From assembly GCA_032622095.1 (NCBI GenBank), contig CP136067.1, positions 80,688,705-80,752,704 of the forward strand: a stretch of 64,000 nucleotides of DNA, written 5' to 3'. Both the position numbers and the translations under genes were made by a program. Position 1 is the first letter of the stretch. Each line of letters opens with the position of its first letter. Below the pieces are notes generated by a model that was not told the DNA's origin, searched no databases, and was given only the letters and a program-made list of their open reading frames with translations. Positions 12,435-23,485 of the stretch are shown in pieces. The stretch is from Siphonodentalium dalli (taxonomy: Eukaryota; Mollusca; Scaphopoda; Gadilida; Siphonodentaliidae).

Positions 12435-14379
12435 CTAAAAAAAAGAGTCTCTATCTTTAGTAGAAGACATCATCCGATGCATGTTAACAAATCCTAACAG
12501 CCGATCTGGAATGACCTTGCCATAAATGACAAAATAGTCTGCAAGCTTGTCAGCAGCTAAGCATTGCAGGGATTTAGGAAATAGGTTTCTATACCTGTCG
12601 GCAATGTTGTCAGGCAATAGTTCATTGAATGTCTTACCAGCATCACTGCGCATACAAGGATGAGCACCATGCTTCAGCATCATATCAATGCATTCTACAT
12701 CGCCATCTGTATGCAGCATCCTATGAGATACCGTTTCCAGCAAAGGAGGTTTCGTCCCGGAGACATCAGAGAAATTGACTTCCTGTCCAGATGCAAGAAG
12801 TATCCTTAGGATTTGATTGTTTATCAACCCATGGATGCCACATTTGGCTGCCTTGTTGAGCAAACTTCTTCCATCATCATATCTAGGTTTCAAAATTCTG
12901 AGTGTGCCTACAAATGCTTGGATTATTGGATGTGAAATTTCAACCTCAAGGTCAAATAGTTTAGCAATGACCTCGAGGCCTTCTTGAACAATATTGCAAA
13001 CGACATTGTCCTGTGGTTTGTTATTATCATCAGGGTTACTTATCACCTTCAGCATGTCAGTAATTTGATCGAGAAGGTCAAGGCCTTCATCCCTCGTGTT
13101 GCCCCTGATACTGAAATCAAGCTTTAAGCTGCTTATAATCCTCAATCCGTACTTCTTAATCGGTGCTGGACATTGAGCCACTACTTTCAATGCATATCGC
13201 TCAATTTCATATGACTGTGATGATCTGAAACTCAAGTGACGGACACGCATCCCTATTTCCATCAGTGCTCTGAGAAAATTGACGCTCGGACCAAGTATTC
13301 GCTCAAGAATTAGAAGACGTTGCATATAATGTTGACCAGGTTCGGCTAGCACACGCTCCAGTTCACCAATCGTTTGCGGTTCTCTCGCATGCTGAAACAC
13401 AGGGTTAGTCCTCTCGGGTAATGTTTTTAAGATTGGCTTATCCTTGTTGCGATACCTGATTGACATTGCTTGCCGCCAGTAGTGACATCTTGGTCCCTTG
13501 ACTTTCTGATGCTTTGAATTTTCTTCAATGCACGCTCCAAGAACTTCGTATGCATGAATGACTCTAACTCCCTTCTCTCCTAATCGCTTCAGAAGATATT
13601 CCACCATGCTCTTATTTGCACGAGAAGCTGCTCGCATCAAGATGTCACTATTATCCTTCTCATCACGAACATACTTAGCACCCTTTTTGAGCAACAAATC
13701 CATGACCTCCTTCACCCCATGTGCAGCAGCATGATGAATAGCAGTGTCGCCAAATCTGTCCTTGACCTCCACATCAGCTCCATGGCTGATAAGATACCTG
13801 CACATCTCGGGATGTCGCACAGCAGACATTAAGCATGTTTTATACCGGTTTCCTCTGTCCATGTTTCGACGAGATCCAAGATCATGCAACATGTTGATAG
13901 GAAAGCCGACAACTTCATACATGTATCGAAGAAGCTTGAGGTTACCTTTCTCACAGGCAGAGTAAATGGGAGATTCGTATTTGCCATCAACAGTGTTGTG
14001 AATATCAGCTCCAAGATTTATCAAAGCTATGGCAGCCATTGTATGCCCATCATCGACAGCGAGTGAAAGTGGCGTTCCACAGAAAACGTCGTCCTGCATA
14101 TCCTGTTCCAAATTGGCTCCGCAATCCTCAACAAAATATTCAATCATGCGCACAGTTTCCCCATACTGCTGAGCCCAAACAGCCCGACACAAAGGGGTCA
14201 TTCCAAGCGGATCGTCAACTGCCATGATAAACACCCTCTCTGGTTTCTCGAAGGAGCTCATTAAGGTTACAATTTCATCATGAGCTTGTTCACACAGATG
14301 TCCAGAAATAGTCTCTAGGATGTCCCTGACATTACCGCACCACTTCTGCTTATTCAGCTTACAAATGTCAGTTGTTACC
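12435..14379 (-). CDS. FEM1-like ankyrin-repeat protein, main (3') coding exon
   Basis: Probable substrate receptor of a CUL2-elongin B/C ubiquitin ligase (FEM1 family; role inferred from family). An open frame of about 648 codons runs from a splice acceptor (TGTCTGTTCCAG before GGTAACAACTG, exon start 14379) to a stop at 12435. Ankyrin-type units lie in the N-terminal part (GMTPLCRAVWAQ, GTPLSLAVDDGH, SPIYSACEKGN, TCLMSAVRHPEMCRYLISHG, DTAIHHAAAHGVKEVMDLLL). They are followed by Fem-1 hallmarks AYEVLGACIEEN, HYWRQAMSIRY, ELERVL and LLILERILGPS. The C-terminus has LQCLAADKLADYF ... IPDRLLGFVNMH, matching the FEM1 VHL-box-like end, then a short unusual tail. The frame stays open 27 codons upstream of the acceptor to an ATG at 14459, but those residues look intronic. 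The 5' exon(s) were not found; a 7.5-kb hAT element lies just upstream. A divergent paralogue rather than a clear FEM1A/B/C orthologue. Confidence 0.8.
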
Positions 14380-14455
14380 CTGGAACAGACAATAATCATC
14401 ATTAAATGGAATTGGCTCGTTTGAACCACCAAATTATCTAATTGTTTTATGGTGC

Positions 14456-14463
14456 CCATATTC
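14456..14463. other. Target-site duplication, left copy
   Basis: CCATATTC immediately before the hAT terminus TAGAGTCCTGCGAAT; exact match to 21984-21991. Confidence 0.85.
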
Positions 14464-14641
14464 TAGAGTCCTGCGAATATTCGATATTCGATTCGATAGT
14501 CAAATTCGATTCTAAATTGCAAATCGAAATTTAGAACTTACACTGATGGAAAAGATAGGCTGTTTACGGGCAGGTCTACACGTCGATCTTAGCCATTTAA
14601 TTACAGAAAATGATATTTAAAAAAATATAATATATATTTCC

Positions 14642-15732
14642 TTAACTCTTTCACCACTGGATTTCCATGGGGAAATTCCACCAAACCCTGGATTAATTAC
14701 TGATAATTCTCTGAAATGCGTCTCAGTGCTAGTACCATGCGATAAAATTGAGATAGATGTTGTACAAACAGGAAACTTGGCCCATATATACATTGGACCA
14801 TACTCATCGTTTTCGGGTATGATCACACGCATGGCATGACCATCCTTGGCAACGGTTGCTAGGCAAATCACCCATACCATGTAAATTGGTATATAATGTA
14901 ACAGAAATATGGGATAGCAATCACATTTCATACCGAATAGTACATTGTAAATATCTGGAATGAGCTAAGAGCATTTTTCGTATCATGTTTGGTTAGCAAC
15001 GGTTGCTATGTGTAAGATTCTTAGCTATAAAAGGTACCAATTAACCCTCTGTTATCAGAATGAGACGTGCGTAAATTCGTTATTTTTTCATCGAAATAAC
15101 AAGCATGGAACTTGATATACATGTATATATACATATGGGTCCATTGTCTGTGGGAATTATTCTAGTTCTACAATCATCTCAGCTTGGTTCAACCCTAACA
15201 ACCGTTGCTAGGCAAATATTGGATGTCTTGAAATGTAGCTATACTATTGATTTTATGGTCATTAAGCCATATAACACATGCAAATAAATTTCTCTCTCCA
15301 ACAACATTGAGACACTTACATATAAATTATAAGCCGATCCAGGCGCTTCCCATCTGTGTCAATTTATAACTGTTCCTGGGCAGGTCGGCCCCCGGGCCTT
15401 TAAAATACCCCAAATTAACGTCGTTAAACGGTGTCCCCATATAACGGATATGACCCCAATTTTTTTTTAAATCTAAAAAAATGACAGTTCTGCTCTGTTT
15501 CTGGATTTTCCTGCCGTAATTTTTCGCAGCACCTCCAGTGGGAGTACAATATTGATTCCAATAAGAATCATCGTGGTATATACATTGATCCTTCTTGAAT
15601 ATAAAGTTTATAATATTTAGTTATAAAGTAGGGAAGTGAGAATGGTTAAGCCAGCCCGCTGTAGCGGGCCACCGGGGTGAACGTAAATGACGTCGTGCCC
15701 GCTACAGCGGGCCGCCGGGTTGAAAGAGTTAA
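14642..15732. mobile_element. TTAA-bounded element, first of three in series
   Basis: TTAACTCTTTCACCACTGG at left, CCGGGTTGAAAGAGTTAA at right. The interior includes AACCGTTGCTAGGCAA-type blocks also found in the 5848-7430 element, and near the right end two CCCGCT(G)TAGCGGGCC palindromic blocks (15655-15715). It shares its right TTAA with the next element. Confidence 0.6.
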
Positions 15733-15994
15733 AGAAAGCCTGAACACTGAACTATATGGATAGATGTCCTGCGTTTGTAAAACCATAGTAGAAAAGGGGT
15801 TAACTTTTTGTGTGTGGTCGCCTACGGTACCTCGCGGTCTTGCTCGGATTAGTCACGCATGCGCAGTCCCAATATAACCGACTGAATCCGCCAGTTTATT
15901 TTCAACTCAATCAGGAGATTGGCGAGTTGCGGGGTTGGGAATGGCACCGCCATGGGAGGGCCCTATGATAGTTCAGTGTTCAGGCTTTCTTTAA
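15729..15994. mobile_element. TTAA-bounded MITE derived from the ends of the adjacent large element
   Basis: TTAAAGAAAGCCTGAACACT at left and its reverse complement at right. The left 170 bp (ACTGAACTATATGG ... CGCATGCGCAGTCCCAATAT ... CCAGTTTATTTTC) is the inverted copy of 20877-21034, the right end of the large element 16418-21062. The right part has GCCATGGGAGGGCCC next to the terminus. Confidence 0.7.
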
Positions 15995-16390
15995 CCCTTT
16001 ACCAAACAGAACGGCCCTGTGCCAATGCATTCTCTTATATATGCGAGTCGACCATAGGTCGCCTCGCATATATAAGAGAATGCATTGGCTTAACACATTA
16101 CAAATTATAAAATTGTTAAAGAATGTAAGAAAAAATGGTAAAAAGTGTTAAAAAAAGTTTTTTTTTAGGCCAATGCATTCTCTTATATATTCGAGGCGAC
16201 CTATGGTCGACTCGCATATATAAGAGAATGCATTGGCACAGGGCATAACTGTAACTATCACAATGTGGTCAAGGAGCCGGTTCCAATGATATCCATATTT
16301 GTATGGTTCTATTGAGACAGACCGAAGATATTTTAGGCTGTTGAAGCTTTATTTGGCCGGTTTTGGCCGGTTTGTTGGGTAAATGGTTAA
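15991..16390. mobile_element. TTAA MITE with twin hairpins (copy 2)
   Basis: Near-identical to 5081-5479. TTAACCCTTTACCAAACAGA at left, GGTTTGTTGGGTAAATGGTTAA at right. It sits at the TTAA centre of an older palindrome: 14612-14645 read in reverse matches 16387-16424 (TTAAGGAAATATATATTATA). Confidence 0.8.
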
Positions 16391-17397
16391 GGAAATATAT
16401 ATTATATTTTTAAAAATATCATATTTCCGCTAAAGGAAGCCGTTCACACTGAACTATATGGATTAGAATGCAAGCCCAGGAGGAGGCACGAGCAATAAAG
16501 TTAATAGCCAAATTTTGGAGGGAATGCACTCTTCTAAAACAGATTGTACCTAAATATGAACTCTTTAATGAATCTGTTATGATTAGGTACGTGAAATAAC
16601 TCATATAATTAGAGTGCTATATTGCCCAAACATGTACCTCCCCCCCTTGTTTTTGGAAGCAACATCCCAGGTGGTGCCATTCAATTCAGAATTGCGAGCG
16701 AACCGAGCAATTCTCTGTTCTTCATCCGTCAGTTCTAAGAATCCAGCCGATTTTGAGACTAACTCCCTCTCCGCCTTAGCGACATAACGACCTGCACTGG
16801 AGGAGGCCCACTCCAAAGATGGCAAGACAACCAACATTAAGAGTTTAACTAACTGCTGTTCACCAATGCAAATGGCAGATAACCTGATGCCCAATCTATG
16901 GTACAGGTATCAAATGGAGAGCCCACCAGCCCCAATGGGTTATACAACTATAAGCGAGTCAAGCCATCGGATCAGAGGGAGCCCCCACCATCGCATGCTG
17001 CAGGTGGTCATGCCCAAGCTATTATCCTGGCCAAGCTGGAGGGTGGGGAGAGGTCATTTTTCTCCGATCCCTTCACGGAGGAGTGGCAGGCAAGGCCGTG
17101 TCGTTAATTCGATCGTGACCAGGGGGACTCGGCGCTTTACCTCATGGGTACGGCCCCTGCCCTACGCTTAAGCTGCCTAAGGCCATCCAGCCGGTGTCGA
17201 TACGTACGCACTCGATTATTTGGCAGCTTTAGCGCCCAGAACCGCTAGCGTCTGGTGGGGGCCAAATGGCCTGGAGGTCCCAAGTACCCCTGCAGCTCCA
17301 CCAGACGTATCCCCACGAATTGGTTGAACCAACGAATTGATACGTCACCGGAGGAGCGTGAACTGGTCCTGCCCTTAGAACAGTTATCACACGTTCA

Positions 17398-17887
17398 CAT
17401 GTCCCTGAGGTACCTATGTATCACAATATACACATTGCGTATATATATATATATAAAATGATATAATATATATATCCGGGGGATATACATATTAAGTTTT
17501 CCTCATGAGATCATGTCAGAAGGCCCTTCCAAAGCTGCGCCCATCAATCTAATGGGCGGAGCCAGATCACAGTCCCTGTCATGATCCAACGTATCACTAA
17601 ATATAGATATACAACCCCACAGAGAACATGTCTCATGTCTCTGAGGTACCTATGTATCACCGTTTCACAAGATATCATTGCAGAAACCCGGTGACACAAA
17701 TCTTTCGCATATATAGATATATAAAATGATATAATAGATATATCATGGTGATATATAAGTCATCATGAGATCATGTCAGAAGACCCTACTAAAGCTGCGC
17801 CCAACAATCCAATGGTCGGAGCCAGAGCAGAGATCCCTGGCACAATCCAATGTATCATTAAAGATATATAGCCCCTCAGAGAACATG
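17398..17887. repeat. Two-copy tandem duplication inside the 4.6-kb element
   Basis: Unit 1 (17398-17630) and unit 2 (17631-17887) share CTGAGGTACCTATGTATCAC, a TATATA-rich part with AAAATGATATAATA, CATGAGATCATGTCAGAAG and AAAGCTGCGCCCA in the same order. They differ by small indels and substitutions. Confidence 0.75.
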
Positions 17888-19639
17888 GCCGAACACCGCA
17901 GGTGACCAGAGCATCCGATGAGAAAGCAAACCGCTACTCTCAGGTGCCAAAACAATAGTGTCGGTACGAGTATTAATTTCGGAGAAATTTCCCAACGAGC
18001 ACCATCCTTTGGAATGGAGACAGACAGCAAAATGTGCAATCACAAGTATTATGTTCAGCCTAAATCCACACACATTACTATTATTAGGCCATCACGACCA
18101 CTAGGCACCTGAGAGCAGTCCGCGTTCCCAGCGGAATACCCACCGCGATCCGATTCTAAGAAATGAAGGTGCGCCTTCTACAACCGAAATCAGTTCAAAT
18201 GATGTAAAATGTAGTCAGATGATGAACACAGGTAAATTTTCACGGTCACCATACGGAATATTCAGGTCTGAGCCTCTGCCCCCCCAAACATGCAGCAGAA
18301 CGACCTAGGTGTGTGATAGGTCGGTTAGTGTGAAGCATGCAGCAAACTAGGGGAAGACCCGCTCTAAAAATGGCTCCCCTAGGAAGGAAAGGAATGAAAT
18401 TATCATCCTCCTAGTAAAGGATACACATCCCTTTATAATGTTGTTTTATTTTAATTTGAAGAGCCAAGATAGAGAGGAACTCCCCCGACCTAAGTGGTCC
18501 CGCTTATGGCATGTTTAAGGAAGAGAGGACAGCATAGACCGAAATGCGCAGTTGGCAGCATGGCTTCAGGCCCTTATGATCGGGCATCTGTGCCATGGGG
18601 ATGGGATGCCACTCGAACGGGGTGGTCCCCTGCCTGCGTCTTAGGAAAGGTCGGTAATGCTGGTCAATGAGCTTCCTCGAAAGCTTAGCTGGACAGCGCA
18701 AACGTCTTCGCCTGTTTTATTGTCTATGTGCCAGATAATCAAATTGATATGGGCAATAGAAGTATGAAGAGCCATGCTGATGGCCTCTTGTCGGAAAGGC
18801 TATTGGCAGTGGGACACATGGCAATATAAATGCTTTCCATGTAAATATGCTTCATTCGTGTGTGAAGTATATTCGCCATATCAACGGTATGAAAGGTCGG
18901 GACACGTATATATTTTAAAATTCATTGAGACTCCAACTAGTCCATGAATACCTTCAAAATACCTACCATGCCATTTATGAACAATACATGCTGTATTGGA
19001 TGTACAGCCTGTTCTTGTACCAAGCTCACATTTGATATGGTTACTTGTCATAAATAATGTCTCCCCCCACCTTCCTCGTCTTGGAATACCACTGCTATTA
19101 TATCGTTATTCATTGGGGAACGTCATCCAGGCCACGGTCGCCAGTTATTGCCAGTGGGCCAGTTACCTGGAGGGGTCAAGTCACCACGACTCTAAATACC
19201 TGTCAGGCTGGAATCATTCACATAATTGAATCAAGAAGGGGAAAGGTTGTTCAAACCAAAGTATCTTCAAATATAATTTTAGATAGTGAAACCATGAGTA
19301 AACACCGTCAGAGTGACGATAAGCCTCTTGCCTTACTCTAGAGAATGCAAACCGGAGCACCCATGATTTGTAATTTTGTGTCCCAATTAGAGCCATATCC
19401 AGAATCGTAGTAATCCAGACCCCCCCCCCCCACCCCCCCGCTTCTTTTCGGTAAACCTACACAGGAAGGAAAGCAATTATGTTTGTATTCCGGAAGGAGA
19501 CACCATTTTGTCGAGATACAACCCAGCAATTTTGAAAGGATGGGTTAATTTTTGGATACAATTCAGAATAACTAAAATCTGGAATTGAGACAATAGTGAA
19601 ACTGTCATCACGATTAATTTTAGTGTCATGCTTGCAATC

Positions 19640-20400
19640 ATTAAATGCTAGCAGTTATAAATTTTGACAGTGAAGTTGAAGCACTGTACGAGAATCGAAT
19701 CATGTACTCAACAGAATTCTGACTCCTGTCAGATGTCAATCCCTGTCTGAAATTAATGACACTAACGAATCTTAGTATGACAACAGTCATTATTTTTCTG
19801 ATATTGATAAACTGTAGTCTGATAAATTCAAGCGTCGACCAACACATCTAAATCATAGGAGACATGTGTGACAGTATTAAAACAGAAAACACAAAGTATT
19901 TTTGTGAAAGCATGTTGTTTAGATGAGATCTAGCGACTCCAGTAGTGTTCTGTAACATGCACACACCTAGGTGTGTACATGTGCAGCGTAGTGCACCCAC
20001 GACAACATACCTGAACAAGTGTTGTAATGGGGAAAATCGGCATTTGCATTCGGATTTTATTCAGTAATCTCAAATGGGACTTGTTAGCCTGACAAACTTG
20101 GTATCGGACCGAGTTCTGATTTCTGTCAGAATACCCTGACCAGGGTGCAATCCCCGGTCCGCTAGCACATGGCTGAGATTGTTACATTGAAGGTGATGCT
20201 CCGTTACGAGAATCAAACCATGAACATAATTATAACACTTGTCCAATATCAATCTCTGTCAATTTATTAAAGTAATAATGACACTACTGTTTTTACATTG
20301 AATTGATAAACCCAGATGTAAATTGTAATCAACTTTTAAGTTCAAATGTGACCAACACATCTGGATCAGTTGTATTGAGCCATAAAACAACAAAGTATTA
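19640..20400. repeat. Diverged direct duplication
   Basis: 19675-19870 and 20190-20390 share, in order, TACGAGAATC(A/G)AA, ATATCAATCTCTGTC-like text, GACACTA, TGATAAA and GACCAACACATCT. Old duplication within the large element. Confidence 0.4.
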
Positions 20401-21327
20401 TGAGAAAGAATGTAGTTCATAACATTATGATAAATAGCGTCAGTAGCGATGGTAATTATTGCTAAATAAATGTCCACGCGTAAATAAATTCCCACGAAAT
20501 TAGGAGACTTCCGGTAACAAACACGTGGCATTTTTTATATCTGACAAATTATATCATACCTTATAGGTTCTATAATAATTACATAGATGAATTGTTCACA
20601 ATAGTCTATGCGCCTCGTAAGGCCTTGAAATGGCGGCTGATTATGGCAAAATGTCGATTTTCAGATTCGAAAAATATTAAGTCCGCTGCCTATTCGAAAA
20701 CACGGAACAATTGTATGTTTTGAAGCGAAACGGTCCGTGAATTCGAAACAATAATTCTAAAAACTAACGCGTAGGCGACCAGTAATTATTGTATCGATAA
20801 ATTGAATTTGTTGTCTAGTTGTTAAACGACAAATTCGGAACAATACTCCCTTTAGACTTCTCTCTTTGGTAGCAGAAAATAAACTGGCGGATTCAGTCGG
20901 TTATATTGGGACTGCGCATGCGTGACTAATCCGAGCAAGACCGCGAGGTACCGTAGGCGACCACACACAAAAAGTTAACCCCTTTTCTACTATGGTTTTA
21001 CAAACGCAGGACATCTATCCATATAGTTCAGTGTGAACGGCTTCCTTTAGCGGAAATATGATGTATGTATGTACCTTATAATTCCCATTGTACATCGCGA
21101 TTATATATATTAAATATAAGTATAGACAGCAATTAGCCACTATAGGACAACTAAATACGTCTGAATTCAACCTTTGAACATGGTCCCCAAAAGCTCGGAG
21201 ATCGCCGATGGACCGACGACGCGCGTAAATTATAATAGCTACGAGACTGATCAACCGCTAGCGTTATCCGCAGTCTATCCGTCTCAGATTCCGCGTAATG
21301 TAATATAGCTCAGAATTTAAACAACAC

Positions 21328-21624
21328 GTGTTCCCGGCATCGAAAACTGCATTTTGGCGGTGTTTTCTTTTGAAGTTTACTTTCGATTTCGGAGCGTTCT
21401 TCGACATTAATTTCTTGACAAAACATCATCCGTTATTCATGTTTATTTTAAACATGATAAAGCTGCAGGCTTACACATGTGATGAATGCAACATGGTGTA
21501 TAAATCGCAAGCATCTGGGACAACGACCCATCTATGGAATAATCTGTCCAAGAAGCATCCAGCACTACATAAACAGGCTACACTGCGACTGTTGTTGCAT
21601 CTTCAAGTTTATAACAACAGGTGA
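21328..21624 (+). pseudogene. BED zinc-finger remnant of a hAT transposase
   Basis: Within a 98-codon frame, residues 51-77 read CDECNMVYKS ... GTTTHLWNNLSKKHP, the pattern of the DNA-binding BED finger of hAT transposases (C-x2-C, then the NL..H..H helix). The first zinc-binding histidine position of the usual WNHL-type helix is Asn here (WNNL), while the last His (KKHP) is kept. The frame ends soon after and no RNase-H-like core or dimerisation domain was found within the element. Together with the terminal repeats this supports the hAT assignment of 14464-21983. Confidence 0.6.
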
Positions 21625-21983
21625 TTCCGAATGTTGATTTGCAATTTTGCATGCACATGCAATCTGTACAAATTTTGCGTGATTTTAGTTCCAATAATCC
21701 GTTTAGTGGTTATATATTAATCGTCGTGACGGCCGCATGGACGTTTTAATCATTTATCAATTGAAGTTAATAGTATAGCAAATGATGGTTCATCGCCACA
21801 TAAGTTATGATGGAACTTCGTGCATGTAGTTCATGGAACGTTTCACAAATCGTCTAATCGTTGACAAAACATGCCCAATTGAGAATACAACATACAGATA
21901 TGATTCGAATCGATATTTGATTCGATTTCCTGAATTTGATTCGATATTCGATTCGATCAAAATCTCCAATTCGCAGGACCCTA

Positions 21984-21991
21984 CCATATTC
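21984..21991. other. Target-site duplication, right copy
   Basis: CCATATTC directly after the right hAT terminus. Confidence 0.85.
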
Positions 21992-23112
21992 AGAATGAGC
22001 AATGGGTGATGCCACAGTGTCCTGGGTCCACAAACAAGGTACCCTGCCTTGCTCACCGGAAGTTTATATTATGCTAATGTGAACAGACAGTCTGCCGTAG
22101 GAGCAGTTTTAGCCAGTCAAAAATAAAAATAGTGTAAATAAAATTGTAGAGAATCCTGAATCTCATGAATTACTTACACATTGGTGTACACATACAAAAC
22201 ACAACATGCGCAACTTTAAATCCCACATGCAGTCGTGGCCAGGTTATTTTGTTTATATAATCATCGGAGTTGCCGTTGTTGTCAGCGAGAGGTATCGGAT
22301 TCCTCCGAGATCGCAGCGGGCGCACGAATTACTATATTTTACAGATTCCAGCGTTATCATAATAGCTACGTTGTTATTTGCATGGCTGATATTTTAGTAT
22401 TATATATGCATATCACAAAATTCCCCGGACTATGTATATGTTATATCAATCGTCAAAATTGGGAGGTGTCCGAAAATTCAAATTGGCCGCGTTCCCGTTG
22501 TATAAATGTAGCATGTCTGTCATCAATGGGAAGTAACAAACTTATCCGAAAATGGCCGAATTCCCGCGATATCTTTCTGATGCCATGCCGTTTGTTATGT
22601 CGCCGCCTATATATATATGGTGTCGAACCTGGAACTTTTCGCTGTACAATCCGCAAACGTCCCCGTGTTATTTCATGAGTTAATTCATAAATATTGTCAG
22701 AACGGAGGATGGCCTGATGGTCGTGACGAACCACAAAGCCTTTCTATCCGTCAAAAATAATATAAATTATAAGGACACATATCAATACATATCTAAGTGG
22801 AATATATCTGACCGAATTTATTGATATAGTGCTGAAAAGCATGCTTTCTTATAATGTGATGTGCAATCTTCATGCAAAAAAGATCCCTTTTGTCTCCAAA
22901 GTGGTAATTTCAATGACTTGAATTAGTCAAGCTGAGGCTTGTAAAGCTTATTCAAACATTCATGGGCCTAAGTTAATCCCCAGCACCAGTTAGGAATGTG
23001 ACAATAGCCAGAATTATAAGGTATAATTGCAACTCTAAACAGCAGCCGGGATTTTAAATAAATATAGAACATCTTCCTTTTTCCACTTTGTGCACTGCAA
23101 AAAATGGTCTAA
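21992..23112. other. CpG-richer stretch, possible 5' region of the FEM1-like gene
   Basis: 22200-22740 is richer in CG dinucleotides than its surroundings and holds overlapping ORFs on both strands (plus 22235-22678, minus 22453-22734). It also holds CGAAAATGGCCGAATTCCCG, and a TATATATATGG run near 22610. It lies upstream of the minus-strand FEM1-like exon, across the hAT insertion, so it could contain the promoter or first exon. This is inference; neither ORF is recognised. Confidence 0.25.
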
Positions 23113-23485
23113 ATATAACATTTTCAATAGAAAATACATATTCCCTAATAAGATACTTACACACTGAACTACATGGTATATTCATCTTTATTCACAAGAA
23201 AGGATTCTATGAGATCCGTTTAAAATTTATTATTTTGGTACGAAATAGCTTGAGTACCTTTTGAATCATTATTATTCTGACGTAGCAGGTCAAAGGTCAT
23301 TTGTCCACTCGTTATGTATATAAGCAAGTGGACCCACAGTAATCGGCCTCTTTTTATCCTCTTACAAGATTCGAGGGGTGTGACCGAGCAGCGGGGAGGG
23401 AAAATCCCAATTTGGGAGGGACATGGGAGTTCAGTGTGTAAGTATCTTATTAGGGAATATGTATTTTCTATTGAAAATGTTATAT
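23113..23485. mobile_element. Short inverted-repeat element beside the 4.5-kb element
   Basis: The termini ATATAACATTTTCAATAGAA and onward to CCCTAATAAGATACTTACACACTGAACT are inverted at the right end. The left half (23163-23375) is the inverted copy of 27757-27988, the right end of the large neighbour. This is the same relation as 15729-15994 has to 16418-21062. Confidence 0.7.

Larger units (their letters stand above)
16418..21062. mobile_element. 4.6-kb element with 46-bp terminal inverted repeats, class undetermined
   Basis: The left terminus (16418-16463) starts ATCATATTTCCGCTAAAGGA and continues through CACACTGAACTATATGGAT; the right terminus (21017-21062) is its exact inverse. The interior is GC-richer at 16600-17400 and 18480-18720 with only broken ORFs; for example the plus-strand frame 16898-17107 reads YNYKRVKPSDQREPPP then SFFSDPFTEEWQARPC, which I do not recognise. 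A second element with the same plan is at 23482-27996. No transposase motif identified. Confidence 0.65.
14464..21983. mobile_element. 7.5-kb hAT-type DNA transposon, decayed and filled with nested insertions
   Basis: The left terminus is TAGAGTCCTGCGAAT; the right terminus, reverse-complemented, is TAGGGTCCTGCGAAT. Both are followed by ATTCGATTCGAT-rich subterminal sequence. The flanking 8 bp CCATATTC is duplicated exactly, as expected for hAT. A BED-type zinc-finger remnant lies near the right end (21478-21570). Most of the interior is later insertions: three TTAA-bounded elements (14642-16390) and a large inverted-repeat element (16418-21062). The host site is 85 bp upstream of the splice acceptor of the FEM1-like exon, probably in its intron. 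Confidence 0.85.

Noticed and set aside
13744-14227. Plus- and minus-strand short ORFs within the FEM1-like exon
   Set aside because: Shadows of the real coding frame.
14380-14459. N-terminal 27 codons of the long FEM1-like frame
   Set aside because: They precede a good splice acceptor (pyrimidine-rich TGTCTGTTCCAG) and do not resemble Fem-1, so they are probably intron.
16898-17461. Plus-strand protein-like frames (SFFSDPFTEEWQARPC; LNQRIDTSPEERELVLPLEQ)
   Set aside because: Broken by stops and unassignable to a family; mentioned under the element but not called as a gene.
22235-22734. 147-codon plus and 93-codon minus ORFs
   Set aside because: Mutually overlapping, no recognisable motifs; kept only as a compositional island.
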